Positions 33,109 to 45,709 of a stretch of 64,000 nucleotides of DNA are shown here, piece by piece. The translations under genes and the position numbers were made by a program. Source of the DNA: Sphingomonas sp. TDK1 (GTDB lineage Bacteria > Pseudomonadota > Alphaproteobacteria > Sphingomonadales > Sphingomonadaceae); NCBI RefSeq assembly GCF_001650735.1, contig NZ_LXVY01000020.1:39598-103597 (forward strand). The letters are read 5' to 3'. Below the pieces are notes generated by a model. It was given only the letters and a program-made list of their open reading frames with translations. It was not told where the DNA came from and did no database searches. Positions within the stretch are counted from its first letter, which is position 1. Each line of letters opens with the position of its first letter.

Positions 33109-34110
33109 CTATCGCCTTCGCGTACCGTCGGTCCCGGTCAGCGCAAGCATCGCAAAACTGGCGAGCCAATGCTCACCCATATAGTCCCCTGCCACTTCGT
33201 CGATGGCTGTTGTGAGATGCTGCGCTGCGGCTGCGTTCAATACGCTGGCAACTACATCGGAAACCGAACGTGCCAAGCTTCGCATGGCCCAAGCGCGACT
33301 GAGATTAAGCCCGTCGAGGTGAGCGATCTTGCCGTCGCTGCGATCGCTGACCCGGGCGGGCGTGAACAGAGTGGCGGGCTGCCCGGCGGCGAGATCCGGA
33401 AGGAATGCGGCGAACCAAGGTGCGAACCGCTCCGCCGGCAGCAGCGCATGCATCGCCAGCGCCTCCATTAGCGTCGGAGACAGGAAGTCCTCGCCGCTCG
33501 GCTCCCATGCCTGCGCGCCACGATCGTGTGAGAACCACCGCAATGCGGCTTCGCGGAGGGTGGTCTGGAACGCTTCGTTGCTGGAAACTCGCGCATAGCG
33601 CTCGGCCAGCACCAGCGCGAAGGCGGTGTTGGAATGAAAGCCTGCACGCACCGGATAGTGCAGCTTGGGCAGGAACGCCTGGAAGCGCGCGACGAACGCA
33701 TCGGCCAGCGGTTGCAGGGTGGCGACATGGGGACTGTCGGCAACGATCAGCTCGCTGGCCAGCATCAATGCCCAGGCCCAGCCATAGGGGCGTTCGAAGC
33801 TCCGCGCACTCGGGCGGTCGAGATAGGCGCGTTCCGCCTCCACCTTCCCGGGCGTGATGGCGCGCGTGAACAGCGCATCGATCGCGGCCACTTCGGCAAG
33901 CTCCGGGAATAGCCGCCGCACGCGCGCGAGCAGCCAATAGCCGTGGATGCAGCTGTGCCAATCGAAGCTGCCGTAGAAGATGGGGTGTACGAGATGCGGG
34001 ATATAGGCGTCCGCATCCCCGTCCATCACATGGTCTGCCTTGTGCGGATATTCGCGCTCGACATGGCCGAGCGCGATGCGGGCAAAGCTGGCGGCGAGAT
34101 CGGGGGTCAT
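33109..34110 (-). CDS. DUF2891 family protein
   Basis: A 333-residue soluble protein without signal peptide. It has many conserved His/Trp/Asp residues: GSFDWHSCIHGYWLLAR, RPYGWAWALML, PVRAGFHSNTAFALVLAERY, EPSGEDFLSPTLMEALAM. The alternating helices resemble an alpha/alpha toroid, the fold of several hydrolases and epimerases. Its start overlaps the DUF979 stop (ATGA). It is the third gene of an operon with a two-component putative permease, facing a 5-oxoprolinase, so it may act on a pyroglutamyl or amidated substrate. Function unproven. Confidence 0.7.
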   Translation of the reverse strand: MTPDLAASFARIALGHVEREYPHKADHVMDGDADAYIPHLVHPIFYGSFDWHSCIHGYWLLARVRRLFPELAEVAAIDALFTRAITPGKVEAERAYLDRPSARSFERPYGWAWALMLASELIVADSPHVATLQPLADAFVARFQAFLPKLHYPVRAGFHSNTAFALVLAERYARVSSNEAFQTTLREAALRWFSHDRGAQAWEPSGEDFLSPTLMEALAMHALLPAERFAPWFAAFLPDLAAGQPATLFTPARVSDRSDGKIAHLDGLNLSRAWAMRSLARSVSDVVASVLNAAAAQHLTTAIDEVAGDYMGEHWLASFAMLALTGTDGTRRR

Positions 34111-35069
34111 TTCGGGCTTCCGGGAAAGGCGAGCAGCGTCATCGCCGCAATGTTGAAGACGAGCAGCAGCAGCGCGGTCGGTGCCTGCACGCGGATCACC
34201 GCGAACCGGTCGCGCAGCTCCAGTGCCGCGACGGGGACGATGTTGAAATTGGCCGCCATCGGCGTGAGCAGCGTACCGCAGAAGCCGGACAGCATGCCTA
34301 GCGCTGCCACCGCGGCGGGGTCGCCGTGCAGCTGGTGGATAAGGATCGGCACGCCGATGCCCAGCGTCATGATCGGGAAGGCTGCAAAGGCGTTGCCCAT
34401 CACTAGGGTGAACAGCGCCATGCCCAGGCAATAGACCAGGGTCGCGACGAAGGGCGTATTGACCGCGACCAACCCTAGCACGCCGCCCGCCACGACCTTG
34501 CCGACGCCGGCCAGCGCGAAGATGCCGCCCAGCGCCGCGAGCATCTGGGGCAGGACCATCGGCCAGCCGATCCCGTCGACCAGGCGGCGCGCTTCGGTGG
34601 CGGTGGTGCCGCGGGGCGGACGGGTCAGGAGAAGCGCGAGGGCAAGGGCAACCGCGGCCCCGGTGGCAAGTGCGGCAAGCGTCACCTGCTTTGGGTCGAT
34701 CAAGGTGATGCCCACCAGCCGCCCCTGTGGAAGGGCGAGCGTGCCGCCGAGGGTAACCAGCGGCAGCGCCAGCGCCGGCAGGAACAGCCGGGCGCCCCAT
34801 CGCCGGGCGAGCGTCGCGCGGGTCGAGTCATCGGTCGTGGTGACGGGCCCCGGCTTGAGTCCCAGCGTCGCCAGCGCGACCATTGCCAGCACGAGGCAGC
34901 CATTGACCAGATCGGGGAGCCAGGGGCCTGCGCCGAGCGTGACGGCAAAGGCGCCCCAGAAGGCGGCATTCCGCCAGTGCCGGGGTGAATGCGTGTCGCG
35001 CGCATGGTGCAGCGCGACCGCGGCGGGGAGGGTGGCGGCGGCGATGCCGATCGCGTCTAAGCCGATCAT
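34107..35069 (-). CDS. DUF979 membrane protein (permease subunit)
   Basis: A 320-residue protein with about nine hydrophobic segments and the family motif region GNAFAAFPIMTLGIGVPILI, then GMLSGFCGTLLTPMAANFNI. DUF979 always pairs with DUF969; in many Gram-positive genomes the pair sits beside pyrrolidone-carboxylate peptidase, suggesting 5-oxoproline transport. Here it overlaps DUF969 by ATGA and faces a 5-oxoprolinase gene, which supports the same idea. Confidence 0.8.
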   Translation of the reverse strand: MIGLDAIGIAAATLPAAVALHHARDTHSPRHWRNAAFWGAFAVTLGAGPWLPDLVNGCLVLAMVALATLGLKPGPVTTTDDSTRATLARRWGARLFLPALALPLVTLGGTLALPQGRLVGITLIDPKQVTLAALATGAAVALALALLLTRPPRGTTATEARRLVDGIGWPMVLPQMLAALGGIFALAGVGKVVAGGVLGLVAVNTPFVATLVYCLGMALFTLVMGNAFAAFPIMTLGIGVPILIHQLHGDPAAVAALGMLSGFCGTLLTPMAANFNIVPVAALELRDRFAVIRVQAPTALLLLVFNIAAMTLLAFPGSPK

Positions 35070-35725
35070 CGCGGGAGCGTGCCGTCGAGCCGCAACAGCC
35101 GGGCTCCGTGGATCAGCAGCGCGGCAAGCGCGGTGGGGATCGCCCATATCGCCACTTCCAGCGGCGCGACTGTTACACCTTCCTGCTGCAGGATCGCCCG
35201 GATCAGCAGGATCGAGCCGACTGCGATGAACACGTCCTCGCCGAAGAACAGTGCAATATTATCGACTGCGGCGGCATGGGCACGGAGGCGCTGGCGCGTG
35301 TCGTCGTCGAGCGGCGCGTCGGCGTCGCGCTCGGCCGCGCCCTCCACCATCGGCGCGACGATTGGGCGGACCATCGGCACATGGCCGCCCAGCGCGGTGA
35401 GGCCGAGCGCGGCTGCCGCCTGCCGCAGCAGGAAATAACCGAGCAGCACACGGCCGGCCGTCGCCCGCCGCAACCGCTGCACGACCGCGCGCGCCTGTTC
35501 GCGCAGCCCCGCGCGTTCGAGCAACGCGATCGCCGGCAGCGCCAGCCAGGCGACGGCAAGGAAGCGCGCGTCGACAAAGGCCTTCCCGATCAGTGCGATC
35601 ACCGCGATCGGCCCATGCCCGGCCGCCGCCGCGCTGGCGAACGCCGCGGCGGTGACGACCAGCAGCGGATGGATGCGGAGCGCAAAGCCCAGGACGATGA
35701 TGACGATGCCCGACAGGACCAGCAT
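35066..35725 (-). CDS. DUF969 membrane protein (permease subunit)
   Basis: A 219-residue membrane protein (IVIIVLGFALRIHPLLVVTA; FLAVAWLALPAIALLERAGL) with the conserved GGHVPMVRPIVAPMVEGAAE and NIALFFGEDVFIAVGSILLI. It forms the first half of the DUF969-DUF979 transporter pair. The gap to the upstream MarR-type gene is 12 bp, so regulator, transporter and DUF2891 make one operon. Confidence 0.8.
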   Translation of the reverse strand: MLVLSGIVIIVLGFALRIHPLLVVTAAAFASAAAAGHGPIAVIALIGKAFVDARFLAVAWLALPAIALLERAGLREQARAVVQRLRRATAGRVLLGYFLLRQAAAALGLTALGGHVPMVRPIVAPMVEGAAERDADAPLDDDTRQRLRAHAAAVDNIALFFGEDVFIAVGSILLIRAILQQEGVTVAPLEVAIWAIPTALAALLIHGARLLRLDGTLPR

Positions 35726-35737
35726 CGCTACGCCTCC

Positions 35738-36253
35738 TTAGAGCGTCGCGGCGGCGCGGGCCGCTTGGTTGTACTGGCCGGAGAGGCGGCGTAGCAGCCC
35801 GGCGGCCTGGGCCAGCGCCGCGGCATCCGGGCCATCGGCGGCGACGGACTCGGCGAGCACCGTCTCCCGGATTGCGCGATAGGCAGTGCAGAACTCCACG
35901 CCCGCCTGCGTCGCGGCGATCAGCTTTTCCTTGCCCGCGCGCCGCGTCGTCACCAGCCCGGCTTTCTCCAGCTTGCGGATGGCATAGGTGACGAGATGCG
36001 TGTCTTCGACGTCGAGGACCAGCGCGATGTCGGCAAGCCGCTTGGGCCGGTCGCGATGGCGGACGGTATGGAGGATCAGCACTTCGAGCGGGGCCAGCGC
36101 GATGCCGGCTGCGGCGGCGCAGCGCGCGATCCAGCGATGATAGGCAGTGGCGGCGAGGGTGAGGCTGAACTCCAGCTCCGACAAGGTCGGCGCGGCGCCA
36201 TCGGCGAGATGCGCTGACGATACGATCGCTTTGCCTCTCGCCTGCTCCGACAT
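35738..36253 (-). CDS. MarR-type winged-helix regulator
   Basis: A 171-residue protein with a MarR-like wHTH: APLEVLILHTVRHRDRPKRL, ADIALVLDVEDTHLVTYAIR, KLEKAGLVTTRRAGKEKLI. It heads the DUF969/DUF979/DUF2891 operon and is divergent from the 5-oxoprolinase gene, so it probably controls both sides through the inverted repeat at 36299-36338, with pyroglutamate or a related compound as ligand. The ligand is inference. Confidence 0.8.
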   Translation of the reverse strand: MSEQARGKAIVSSAHLADGAAPTLSELEFSLTLAATAYHRWIARCAAAAGIALAPLEVLILHTVRHRDRPKRLADIALVLDVEDTHLVTYAIRKLEKAGLVTTRRAGKEKLIAATQAGVEFCTAYRAIRETVLAESVAADGPDAAALAQAAGLLRRLSGQYNQAARAAATL

Positions 36254-36298
36254 CGTCTACCTCCCGCTGCAGGAAGCTTGCGCTATGCAATCGAACTG

Positions 36299-36338
36299 TC
36301 AACATTTATACTGCGATTCATCGATAAATTGTAGTTGA
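36299..36338. promoter_or_regulatory. Inverted repeat in the divergent promoter
   Basis: TCAAC-ATTTAT (36299-36309) is mirrored by ATAAAT (36324-36329) and GTTGA (36334-36338), with a small insertion in the right arm. It lies between the MarR-type gene and the 5-oxoprolinase gene in an otherwise AT-rich tract and is the best candidate operator. Confidence 0.45.
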
Positions 36339-36349
36339 GGGTGTGGGAC

Positions 36350-39934
<3,585 letters not shown>

Positions 39935-40220
39935 GCGCTAAGGGGGCCTGGCGGCAGCCCCTTCGGGTCGTCAGCGCAGGGGGTACCTCGCACTGGCAGA
40001 TCATAGGGGCAAAGCCGATCACCGGCGGCGAGATCCGTTCTTGCTAGCAGGAACAGCCAGCTTGGAACAAACCGCGCGCGGCGCTTTGCTCAATCGCCAA
40101 GTATTCAACGGCATCGACCCGCGGCACGTCGCTGCGCCGATCATGGGACATCCTTCACATGGTGCTTCAGCAGAGATAATCGACGGCATCTACTGGCCGA
40201 AACACAGCCCGATTGCGATT

Positions 40221-40415
40221 ATTTCGCTTAATTGCGCTTAATGCGAATATCGGATGATAGATCGGTCCACATAGAGCCCCGTGGCAGCGCGTTGTCGGCG
40301 CCCGCGGAGCTGGACGCGGAGCAGCTGTAGGGGTTTGTTCTCCAAACGGTACACGCGGTCATCGACGCCTGTACGCTGGCAAGCACGCTCAAGCGCAATC
40401 TGTTGCTGATGCTTG
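40221..40415 (+). pseudogene. Deleted second copy of the PIN toxin-antitoxin locus
   Basis: 40221-40283 matches the promoter and start region of the intact locus at 4271-4332 (ATGCGAATATCGGAT, GATCGGTCCAC, AGAGCCCC). The antitoxin body, about 405 bp, is missing. 40283-40335 matches the last codons of the antitoxin (GCTGGACGCGGAG, TAGGG), and 40336-40415 the first 25 codons of the toxin (ATCGACGCCTGTAC, ACGCTCAAGCGCAATCTG), with a one-base insertion and further frameshift. It has no coding capacity left. Confidence 0.8.
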
Positions 40416-40701
40416 TCTACCGGCGGTGCCCGGCGGACACCTCTGGACGACATATTCGGTCCTTCCAAGGCATTCGGATAGAGGCATGGGTCACACGCAT
40501 CCGTTCTTGAGATCAAAGCACCAACATGCAGCATCTTATGCTTGCGCCGGCCGTACTTCCTGACATTATCGCAATTGCTCTCCGGATCGGACTCAATCAC
40601 TTCAAACTGATGATTCGATATCCATGGGCCAATGATGGACGCAGGAAGAACAATCCTGCCATCTAGATTGCCATGAATCTCTCGGGCCCAAGAAAGCGCT
40701 G

Positions 40702-40718
40702 CGAACGATCTTCGTTCG
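40702..40718. promoter_or_regulatory. Short perfect inverted repeat upstream of the catalase-LodA gene
   Basis: CGAACGA-TCT-TCGTTCG, 7-bp arms, ending 42 bp before the ATG. It could be an operator or a leader hairpin. No clear -35/-10 pair was identified. Confidence 0.35.
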
Positions 40719-40760
40719 ACACGCGTGAATTTGTGTTGGCCGTATTCGCGGGAGGATTAC

Positions 40761-43697
40761 ATGGAAAAGGAACTGCCCGTACCGAAATGTTTCGATACGC
40801 CAGAAACCGCCACCAAGCGGCTGGTCGAGATGTTCGTCGAAATGGGTCAGGCCAAGCGAACCCGCGTCGATCCGCCACCCGCGCAGCGTGCCGTCTTCCG
40901 CAAGCTGCACGGCGTCGCCCATGGCCAGTTCGTCCGGCACCCGGATATCCCCGAGGACTGGTGCGTCGGCATTTTCGCGCATGCGCGCCTGGATGCCTGG
41001 ATGCGCTTTTCGAGCGACACCGCGCCGACCGCGCCGGACCTGGGCTCGACGCTCGGCATCGGCCTCAAGCTATTCGGGGTGGCCGGCGAGAATGCGCTTG
41101 GAGAAGTCGGCAACACCGCCGATCTGATCATGCAGGCGGCGTCGCGCTTCTTCGTCGACGATGCGCAGCAGATGGTCGAGTTCACCTATGCCGGCGTCGT
41201 CCAGCACGATTATGACGCCTATCTCGCGCGCCACCCGGAAACCAATGCGATCCTGAATGCGATGACGGCGCCGCGCGGATCGGTGCTGACCACCACCTAC
41301 TGGGCGATCCTGCCGTTCCATCTGGGCGGCGAGATCGTCAAATACCGGCTCGTTCCCGAAACCCCGCCCGAGGACGTGGCCGACGACGCCCCCGATTATC
41401 TGGCGATCGACCTCCTCAACCGCCTGTCGACCCGCGGATATCGCTTCGTGCTGGAGGTGCAGCGCCGCACCAATCCGGAAACCATGCCGCTCGATCAGGC
41501 GATGGTGGAATGGCCGGAGGCGGAAAGCGCGTTCGTACCGGTCGCGACGGTGGAAATCCCGCGCCAACGTGTCGATGCGCGCGGTCAGTCCGAGTATGGC
41601 CAGGGTCTCGCGTTCAACATATGGCGCGTGCCCGCCGCCAATGCCCCGAGCAAGGAATCCTCCATCGCGGTGGTGCGGCGCGAGGTCTATGCCGCCGGCG
41701 CCCGCATGCGTCACACCGCCAATGGTCAGCCGTTGCAGGACCCGGTGGCGCCGCGCCCGGCCCATCCCGAACCCTTTCCCGAGGACCATTGCATCGTCCA
41801 GGCGGTGATCTATCCAGCGATCGGGGTCGCACGGGTGGGTTCCAGCGACGAGTATTTCTACGGCCCCGAAGTGATCGATCCGCTGCCGCTGCCCCCCGGC
41901 AGCTACCGCGACAAGCACAAGAAGCTCAAGCGCCAGGCCGCGCGCTTCCGGATCTATGGCTGCAACGCGCGCGGCGAGATCGTTCGGGAATTGACGGGCA
42001 AGGATTCGGACGCGGAGATCGAATGGACGGTCCAGCTCGCCAACCAGAAGGCGGCTTGGTACGGGTTCCAGCTGGCGCTCGACATTCCGGAGGCGAACTA
42101 TGCGCCGCCGACGACGCTGCGCAATCCGGGTGTCGCCGACCGATCGCGGCTGGCGATCACGCCCAAGGCGCAGACCCTGCGCGGCGCCAATGCGTCAGCC
42201 AAATTCGACGGCGCGTTCATGGAGATCCCCGTCGCGCTCGGCGAAGCGTCGACCGACGACGCCAAGCGGCTGACCCTGCTGGGCGGCAAGGGCATTTCGC
42301 AAAGCTATGACGGTGCGGCGGCGATCACCTTCGCCAACAACGAAGGCTGGTATGATGATGTCTCGGACGGCCCGATCACGGCCAAGGTCGTGCTCAACGG
42401 CGAGCAGCTCCAGGTCGTGCCCGCCTGGGTGGTCGTCGCGCCGCCCAATTACGGGCCGCAGCGCAAGTCGGTCCGCACGATGTGGGATTTGATGCGCGAC
42501 GTCGCGATCAAGGCCAACATGCTCGCCGCGCCGAAGCGCCCGTCCTTCACCCGCGAGATCCTGCCGATCTTCGAGCGGATGGAAGGGCTGCAATGGGTCA
42601 ATGCCGGGTTCGCCGGCGGGTTCGGCTGGGAAGGCGCGTTCGACCTGACCAGCGCGGAGGCGCTCCAGCGGCTCTCCAGCGCCAGCCCCGTCTATCGCGA
42701 GCAGCGGCGGGTGATCTACAACAACTTCCGCAACTTCCAGACGGACAGCTATTCGCCGGTGCCTTGGCCCTGGCTCTATGGCGATGCGATGAACATCCCG
42801 CCGGCCGATACGCCGCGCCAGAATGCGGTGCTGAGCGATTGCCAGATGGCGATGCTGCAATGCTGGGCGGAAGGCAATTTCGACGAGGATTACGATCCCA
42901 ACCGACAGCCGCCCCGCGACATCGAAGAGGTGCCGCTCGCCGAGCAGGGCGAGATGCTGACTCAGGCGGCGCTCGAATTCTGCCTCGCCGATGCCTTTCA
43001 CCCGGGCTGCGAGATGACCTGGCCGGTGCGTTCGGCAACGATGTACATGGCGCCGTTCCGCTTCCTCCATGCTCCCGAAGGCTGGGTCGAACCGCTGCAG
43101 AGCGAAGTGCTTACCACCGATTCGGTGACCATTCCCAATGGCCCGCTCTACGGCCAGCTCCCCGGCGGGATCACGCGCTGGATGGCGGTGCCGTGGCAGA
43201 CGGACACGAGCAGTTGCCGCTCGGGCTATACGCCGAGCTACGATCCCTATGTCCCGAGCTTCTGGCCGGCGCGCGTGCCCAATGAAGTGCTGACGCGCGA
43301 GAATTACGACATCGTGATGGACAAGAGCCGGCCGATGTCGGAGCGACAAAAGGCGTTCGCCAACCGCGAAGCGTGGATCGAGCCGCTCGGCGCGGACGGC
43401 TACACCCATCAGATCAACAATATGATCCAGCACTTCGATTTCCTCGGCGTCGTCGAGGTTCGAGAAGGCCCCGGCGATCCGGAATTCCCGGCGTTCATTG
43501 AGGTCGAGGACTATGCCAAGCTGATCACGCCCGAGGAGGAAAGCTATACCGAAAAGGGCGAAATGCTCGGCACCGCCCCCCGGCAGCTGCGCGCCGAGGC
43601 CACGCAACGTCGCGGCGTGCGCTCGGCGACCGAAGTCGACCTGTCGGGCATCGACCTGGTCAATCGCTTCCCCCGCGGGCTGCCGCGACAGCGGTGA
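40761..43697 (+). CDS. Catalase-like heme domain fused to a LodA-like quinoprotein oxidase
   Basis: A 978-residue two-part protein. Residues 1-345 follow the catalase/SrpA-like fold: distal His50 in RKLHGVAHGQF, WMRFSSDTAP, TLGIGLKLFGV, TADLIMQAASRFFV, EWPEAESAFVPVATVEIP, and the proximal heme motif R306-x3-Y310 in RREVYAAGARMRH. Residues 355-915 match the LodA family of amino-acid oxidases (IYPAIGVARVGSSDEYFYGP, KLKRQAARFRIYGCNARGEI, DAFHPGCEMTWPVR, WMAVPWQTDTSSC). Cys750 and Trp812 are the likely cysteine tryptophylquinone pair, spaced 62 apart versus 65 in LodA. GGAGG precedes ATG 40761. LodA enzymes release H2O2, so the fused heme domain could destroy or use it. No signal peptide is seen. 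Confidence 0.82.
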   Translation: MEKELPVPKCFDTPETATKRLVEMFVEMGQAKRTRVDPPPAQRAVFRKLHGVAHGQFVRHPDIPEDWCVGIFAHARLDAWMRFSSDTAPTAPDLGSTLGIGLKLFGVAGENALGEVGNTADLIMQAASRFFVDDAQQMVEFTYAGVVQHDYDAYLARHPETNAILNAMTAPRGSVLTTTYWAILPFHLGGEIVKYRLVPETPPEDVADDAPDYLAIDLLNRLSTRGYRFVLEVQRRTNPETMPLDQAMVEWPEAESAFVPVATVEIPRQRVDARGQSEYGQGLAFNIWRVPAANAPSKESSIAVVRREVYAAGARMRHTANGQPLQDPVAPRPAHPEPFPEDHCIVQAVIYPAIGVARVGSSDEYFYGPEVIDPLPLPPGSYRDKHKKLKRQAARFRIYGCNARGEIVRELTGKDSDAEIEWTVQLANQKAAWYGFQLALDIPEANYAPPTTLRNPGVADRSRLAITPKAQTLRGANASAKFDGAFMEIPVALGEASTDDAKRLTLLGGKGISQSYDGAAAITFANNEGWYDDVSDGPITAKVVLNGEQLQVVPAWVVVAPPNYGPQRKSVRTMWDLMRDVAIKANMLAAPKRPSFTREILPIFERMEGLQWVNAGFAGGFGWEGAFDLTSAEALQRLSSASPVYREQRRVIYNNFRNFQTDSYSPVPWPWLYGDAMNIPPADTPRQNAVLSDCQMAMLQCWAEGNFDEDYDPNRQPPRDIEEVPLAEQGEMLTQAALEFCLADAFHPGCEMTWPVRSATMYMAPFRFLHAPEGWVEPLQSEVLTTDSVTIPNGPLYGQLPGGITRWMAVPWQTDTSSCRSGYTPSYDPYVPSFWPARVPNEVLTRENYDIVMDKSRPMSERQKAFANREAWIEPLGADGYTHQINNMIQHFDFLGVVEVREGPGDPEFPAFIEVEDYAKLITPEEESYTEKGEMLGTAPRQLRAEATQRRGVRSATEVDLSGIDLVNRFPRGLPRQR

Positions 43698-44773
43698 AGG
43701 TCGATGTCGCGGTCATCGGTGCGGGCGCGGCGGGGTGTGCCGCCGCCGCCACACTGGCGCCCTTCGCGTCGGTGGCGCTGATCGATCGCGTCGTCGATCC
43801 CGGCTGGCGGATCGGCGAGACGCTGCCCGGTGCCGCGCGCCGCGTTCTGATCGCGATCGGCGCGTGGGAGCGTTTCGCGGCAGCGGGCCATGCCGAAGCC
43901 CCGCTCAAGGTCAGCCGCTGGGGTTCCGAGGAGGCCGTGTCGCTCGACGCCTTTCGCGATCCGGACGGTGTCGGCTGGCGGCTCGATCGCGCACGCTTCG
44001 AACGAGACCTCCGCGCCGATGCGGTGGCACGCGGGGCGATGCTGATCGCACCTGCGGCGGTCGAGGCGCTGGTGCGTACCGCGTCCGGCTGGACGATCGC
44101 GCTGGATACCGGCGAGGCGCTCGACGCGCATCTCGTCATCGACGCCGGCGGCAGGCGCTCGCGCCTTCTCCGCGCGTACGGCCAGCGCCGCATGGCGACC
44201 GACAAGCTCGCCTGCGCCTATCAGCGGGTGCGGCAGCGCGGCGAGGATCCCGCCACGTACACCGAAGCCGTGCCGGATGGCTGGTGGTATACGGCAGCGC
44301 TCGCGGACGGCAGGCGCGTCATCGCCTTCCATGGTGACAGCGATCAGCCGATGCTGCGCCAGGTACTGGAAGAAGGCCCCTCCAATGCGGCGCAGCGCGT
44401 CCCGGGCCTGGCGGCGGCGATCGGCGATATCGATCCGGCGGACGCGTCGAGCTCGGCGCTTTGTGCCGCGCACAGCGCCGCTGGCAGCGCCGCCGGGAGG
44501 GGCTGGTTCACCGCAGGCGACTGCACCATGTCGCTCGATCCACTTTCCTCGCAAGGGCTGTTCAACGCGCTGGTCACGGGCATGGAGGCCGGTGAGGCGG
44601 CGCGCGCGCTGCTCGGCGGAAACGCCGCGGCGATACAGGGGCACGCTACACGGATTGCCCGCATCTGGCACGCCTATCTCGCGCACCACCGAACCTATTA
44701 TGCAATGGAGCGGCGGTGGCCGGCCGCGCCGTTCTGGCAACGCCGCTCCATCGCCGCCAGCCCAATGCGGTGA
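43694..44773 (+). CDS. LodB-like FAD-dependent oxidoreductase (quinone cofactor maturation)
   Basis: A 359-residue flavoprotein of the tryptophan-halogenase/geranylgeranyl-reductase type. The dinucleotide fold is VAVIGAGAAGCAAAATLA, then RIGETLPGAARRVL, WRLDRARFERDLRADAVARG, and the FAD-contacting GWFTAGDCTMSLDPLSSQGL. LodB partners are needed to build the cysteine tryptophylquinone cofactor of LodA enzymes. GTG 43694 overlaps the stop of the LodA-like gene (GTGA), so both are made together. It converges on the LysR gene 3 bp away. Confidence 0.82.
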   Translation: MKVDVAVIGAGAAGCAAAATLAPFASVALIDRVVDPGWRIGETLPGAARRVLIAIGAWERFAAAGHAEAPLKVSRWGSEEAVSLDAFRDPDGVGWRLDRARFERDLRADAVARGAMLIAPAAVEALVRTASGWTIALDTGEALDAHLVIDAGGRRSRLLRAYGQRRMATDKLACAYQRVRQRGEDPATYTEAVPDGWWYTAALADGRRVIAFHGDSDQPMLRQVLEEGPSNAAQRVPGLAAAIGDIDPADASSSALCAAHSAAGSAAGRGWFTAGDCTMSLDPLSSQGLFNALVTGMEAGEAARALLGGNAAAIQGHATRIARIWHAYLAHHRTYYAMERRWPAAPFWQRRSIAASPMR

Positions 44774-44776
44774 GCG

Positions 44777-45709
44777 CTAGAGGCTGGCGCCGCGAGCGAT
44801 CGCATCCAGGCGCTGCATCTCGGCTGCTAGTGTCGGCGCGGCGAAGTCAAGAAAACTGCGCGTCTTGAGCGGCATTCTCCCGCGGCCAGGATACACGATC
44901 GAGAGAGGAAGCGGCCGGGCCTCGTACGCAGGCAGAACGATCTTCAGCTTGCCTGCCGCTATCGCGGGCGCTGCCTCGTACAACACTGTCTGCGTCAGCC
45001 CCATACCGGCAGCCGCCGCATCGATGGCAGCATGTGCCGTACTCACCGCTAGGCGCGGCCGCACGGGTTGCAGATGCTCGGCGCCGGTTTCCAAATCTCG
45101 GAACCGCCACGAACTGGCAAGATGCATGTAGTCGACGCCAACGCAGGGCAGTGCTGCCGCCTCGGCCGGCACGCTGGGCGTGCCATGCGCTGCAAGAAAA
45201 TCGGGTGCCCCCACGACTACCCATCGTATGTCGCCGATGCGGCGGCCTACCAGCTGACTGTCCGCCAGGTTGCCGATGCGAAAGGCGAGGTCGATATGCT
45301 CGCCCATCAGGTCCATCTGTTGATCCGAAAGGCCAAGCCGAACTGAAATTTCGGGATTCTCGCTCAGGAACGCGTTGACGATCGGCAGAACGTGCAGCCG
45401 ACCGAAAGAAAGCGGTGAGGTGAGCACGAGCTCGCCGCGAGGCTGCAGATACTCGCCCGTCGCCTCCCGCTCCGCTTCGGCTACTTCTTCGAGAATGCGA
45501 CGGGAAGCGGCGAGATAGGCAGCACCGGCCTCCGTCAGCTCCAGCCTCCGAGTGGAGCGCGTGAGAAGGCGAACGCCAAGATGCGCTTCCAGCTCCGACA
45601 GCTTTCTGCTGAGGGTGGCAACAGGCACCGCAAGCTTGCGACCAGCAGCCGACATGCTGCCACATTCTACCGTTGCGACCAGCAATGCCATAGCTTCGAG
45701 GCGATCCAT
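44777..45709 (-). CDS. LysR-family regulator
   Basis: A 310-residue LysR protein of the large DsdC/PA-type group. The HTH is MALLVATVECGSMSAAGRKL, AVPVATLSRKLSELEAHLGV; the effector domain includes LPIVNAFLSENPEISVRLGL and LVGRRIGDIRWVVVGAPDFL. It converges on the lodB-like gene and is divergent from the MFS transporter across a 342-bp gap. It may control either; the transporter is the more usual target for a divergent LysR gene. Confidence 0.85.
   Translation of the reverse strand: MDRLEAMALLVATVECGSMSAAGRKLAVPVATLSRKLSELEAHLGVRLLTRSTRRLELTEAGAAYLAASRRILEEVAEAEREATGEYLQPRGELVLTSPLSFGRLHVLPIVNAFLSENPEISVRLGLSDQQMDLMGEHIDLAFRIGNLADSQLVGRRIGDIRWVVVGAPDFLAAHGTPSVPAEAAALPCVGVDYMHLASSWRFRDLETGAEHLQPVRPRLAVSTAHAAIDAAAAGMGLTQTVLYEAAPAIAAGKLKIVLPAYEARPLPLSIVYPGRGRMPLKTRSFLDFAAPTLAAEMQRLDAIARGASL

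Noticed and set aside
33109..34800. 563-residue version of the DUF2891 protein
   Set aside because: The first 230 codons are an out-of-frame reading of the DUF979 gene; the ATG at 34110 gives the proper family start and an ATGA overlap.
40238..40600. 120-codon minus-strand frame over the toxin-antitoxin scar
   Set aside because: It reads the reverse strand of the remnant and has no family similarity or ribosome-binding site.
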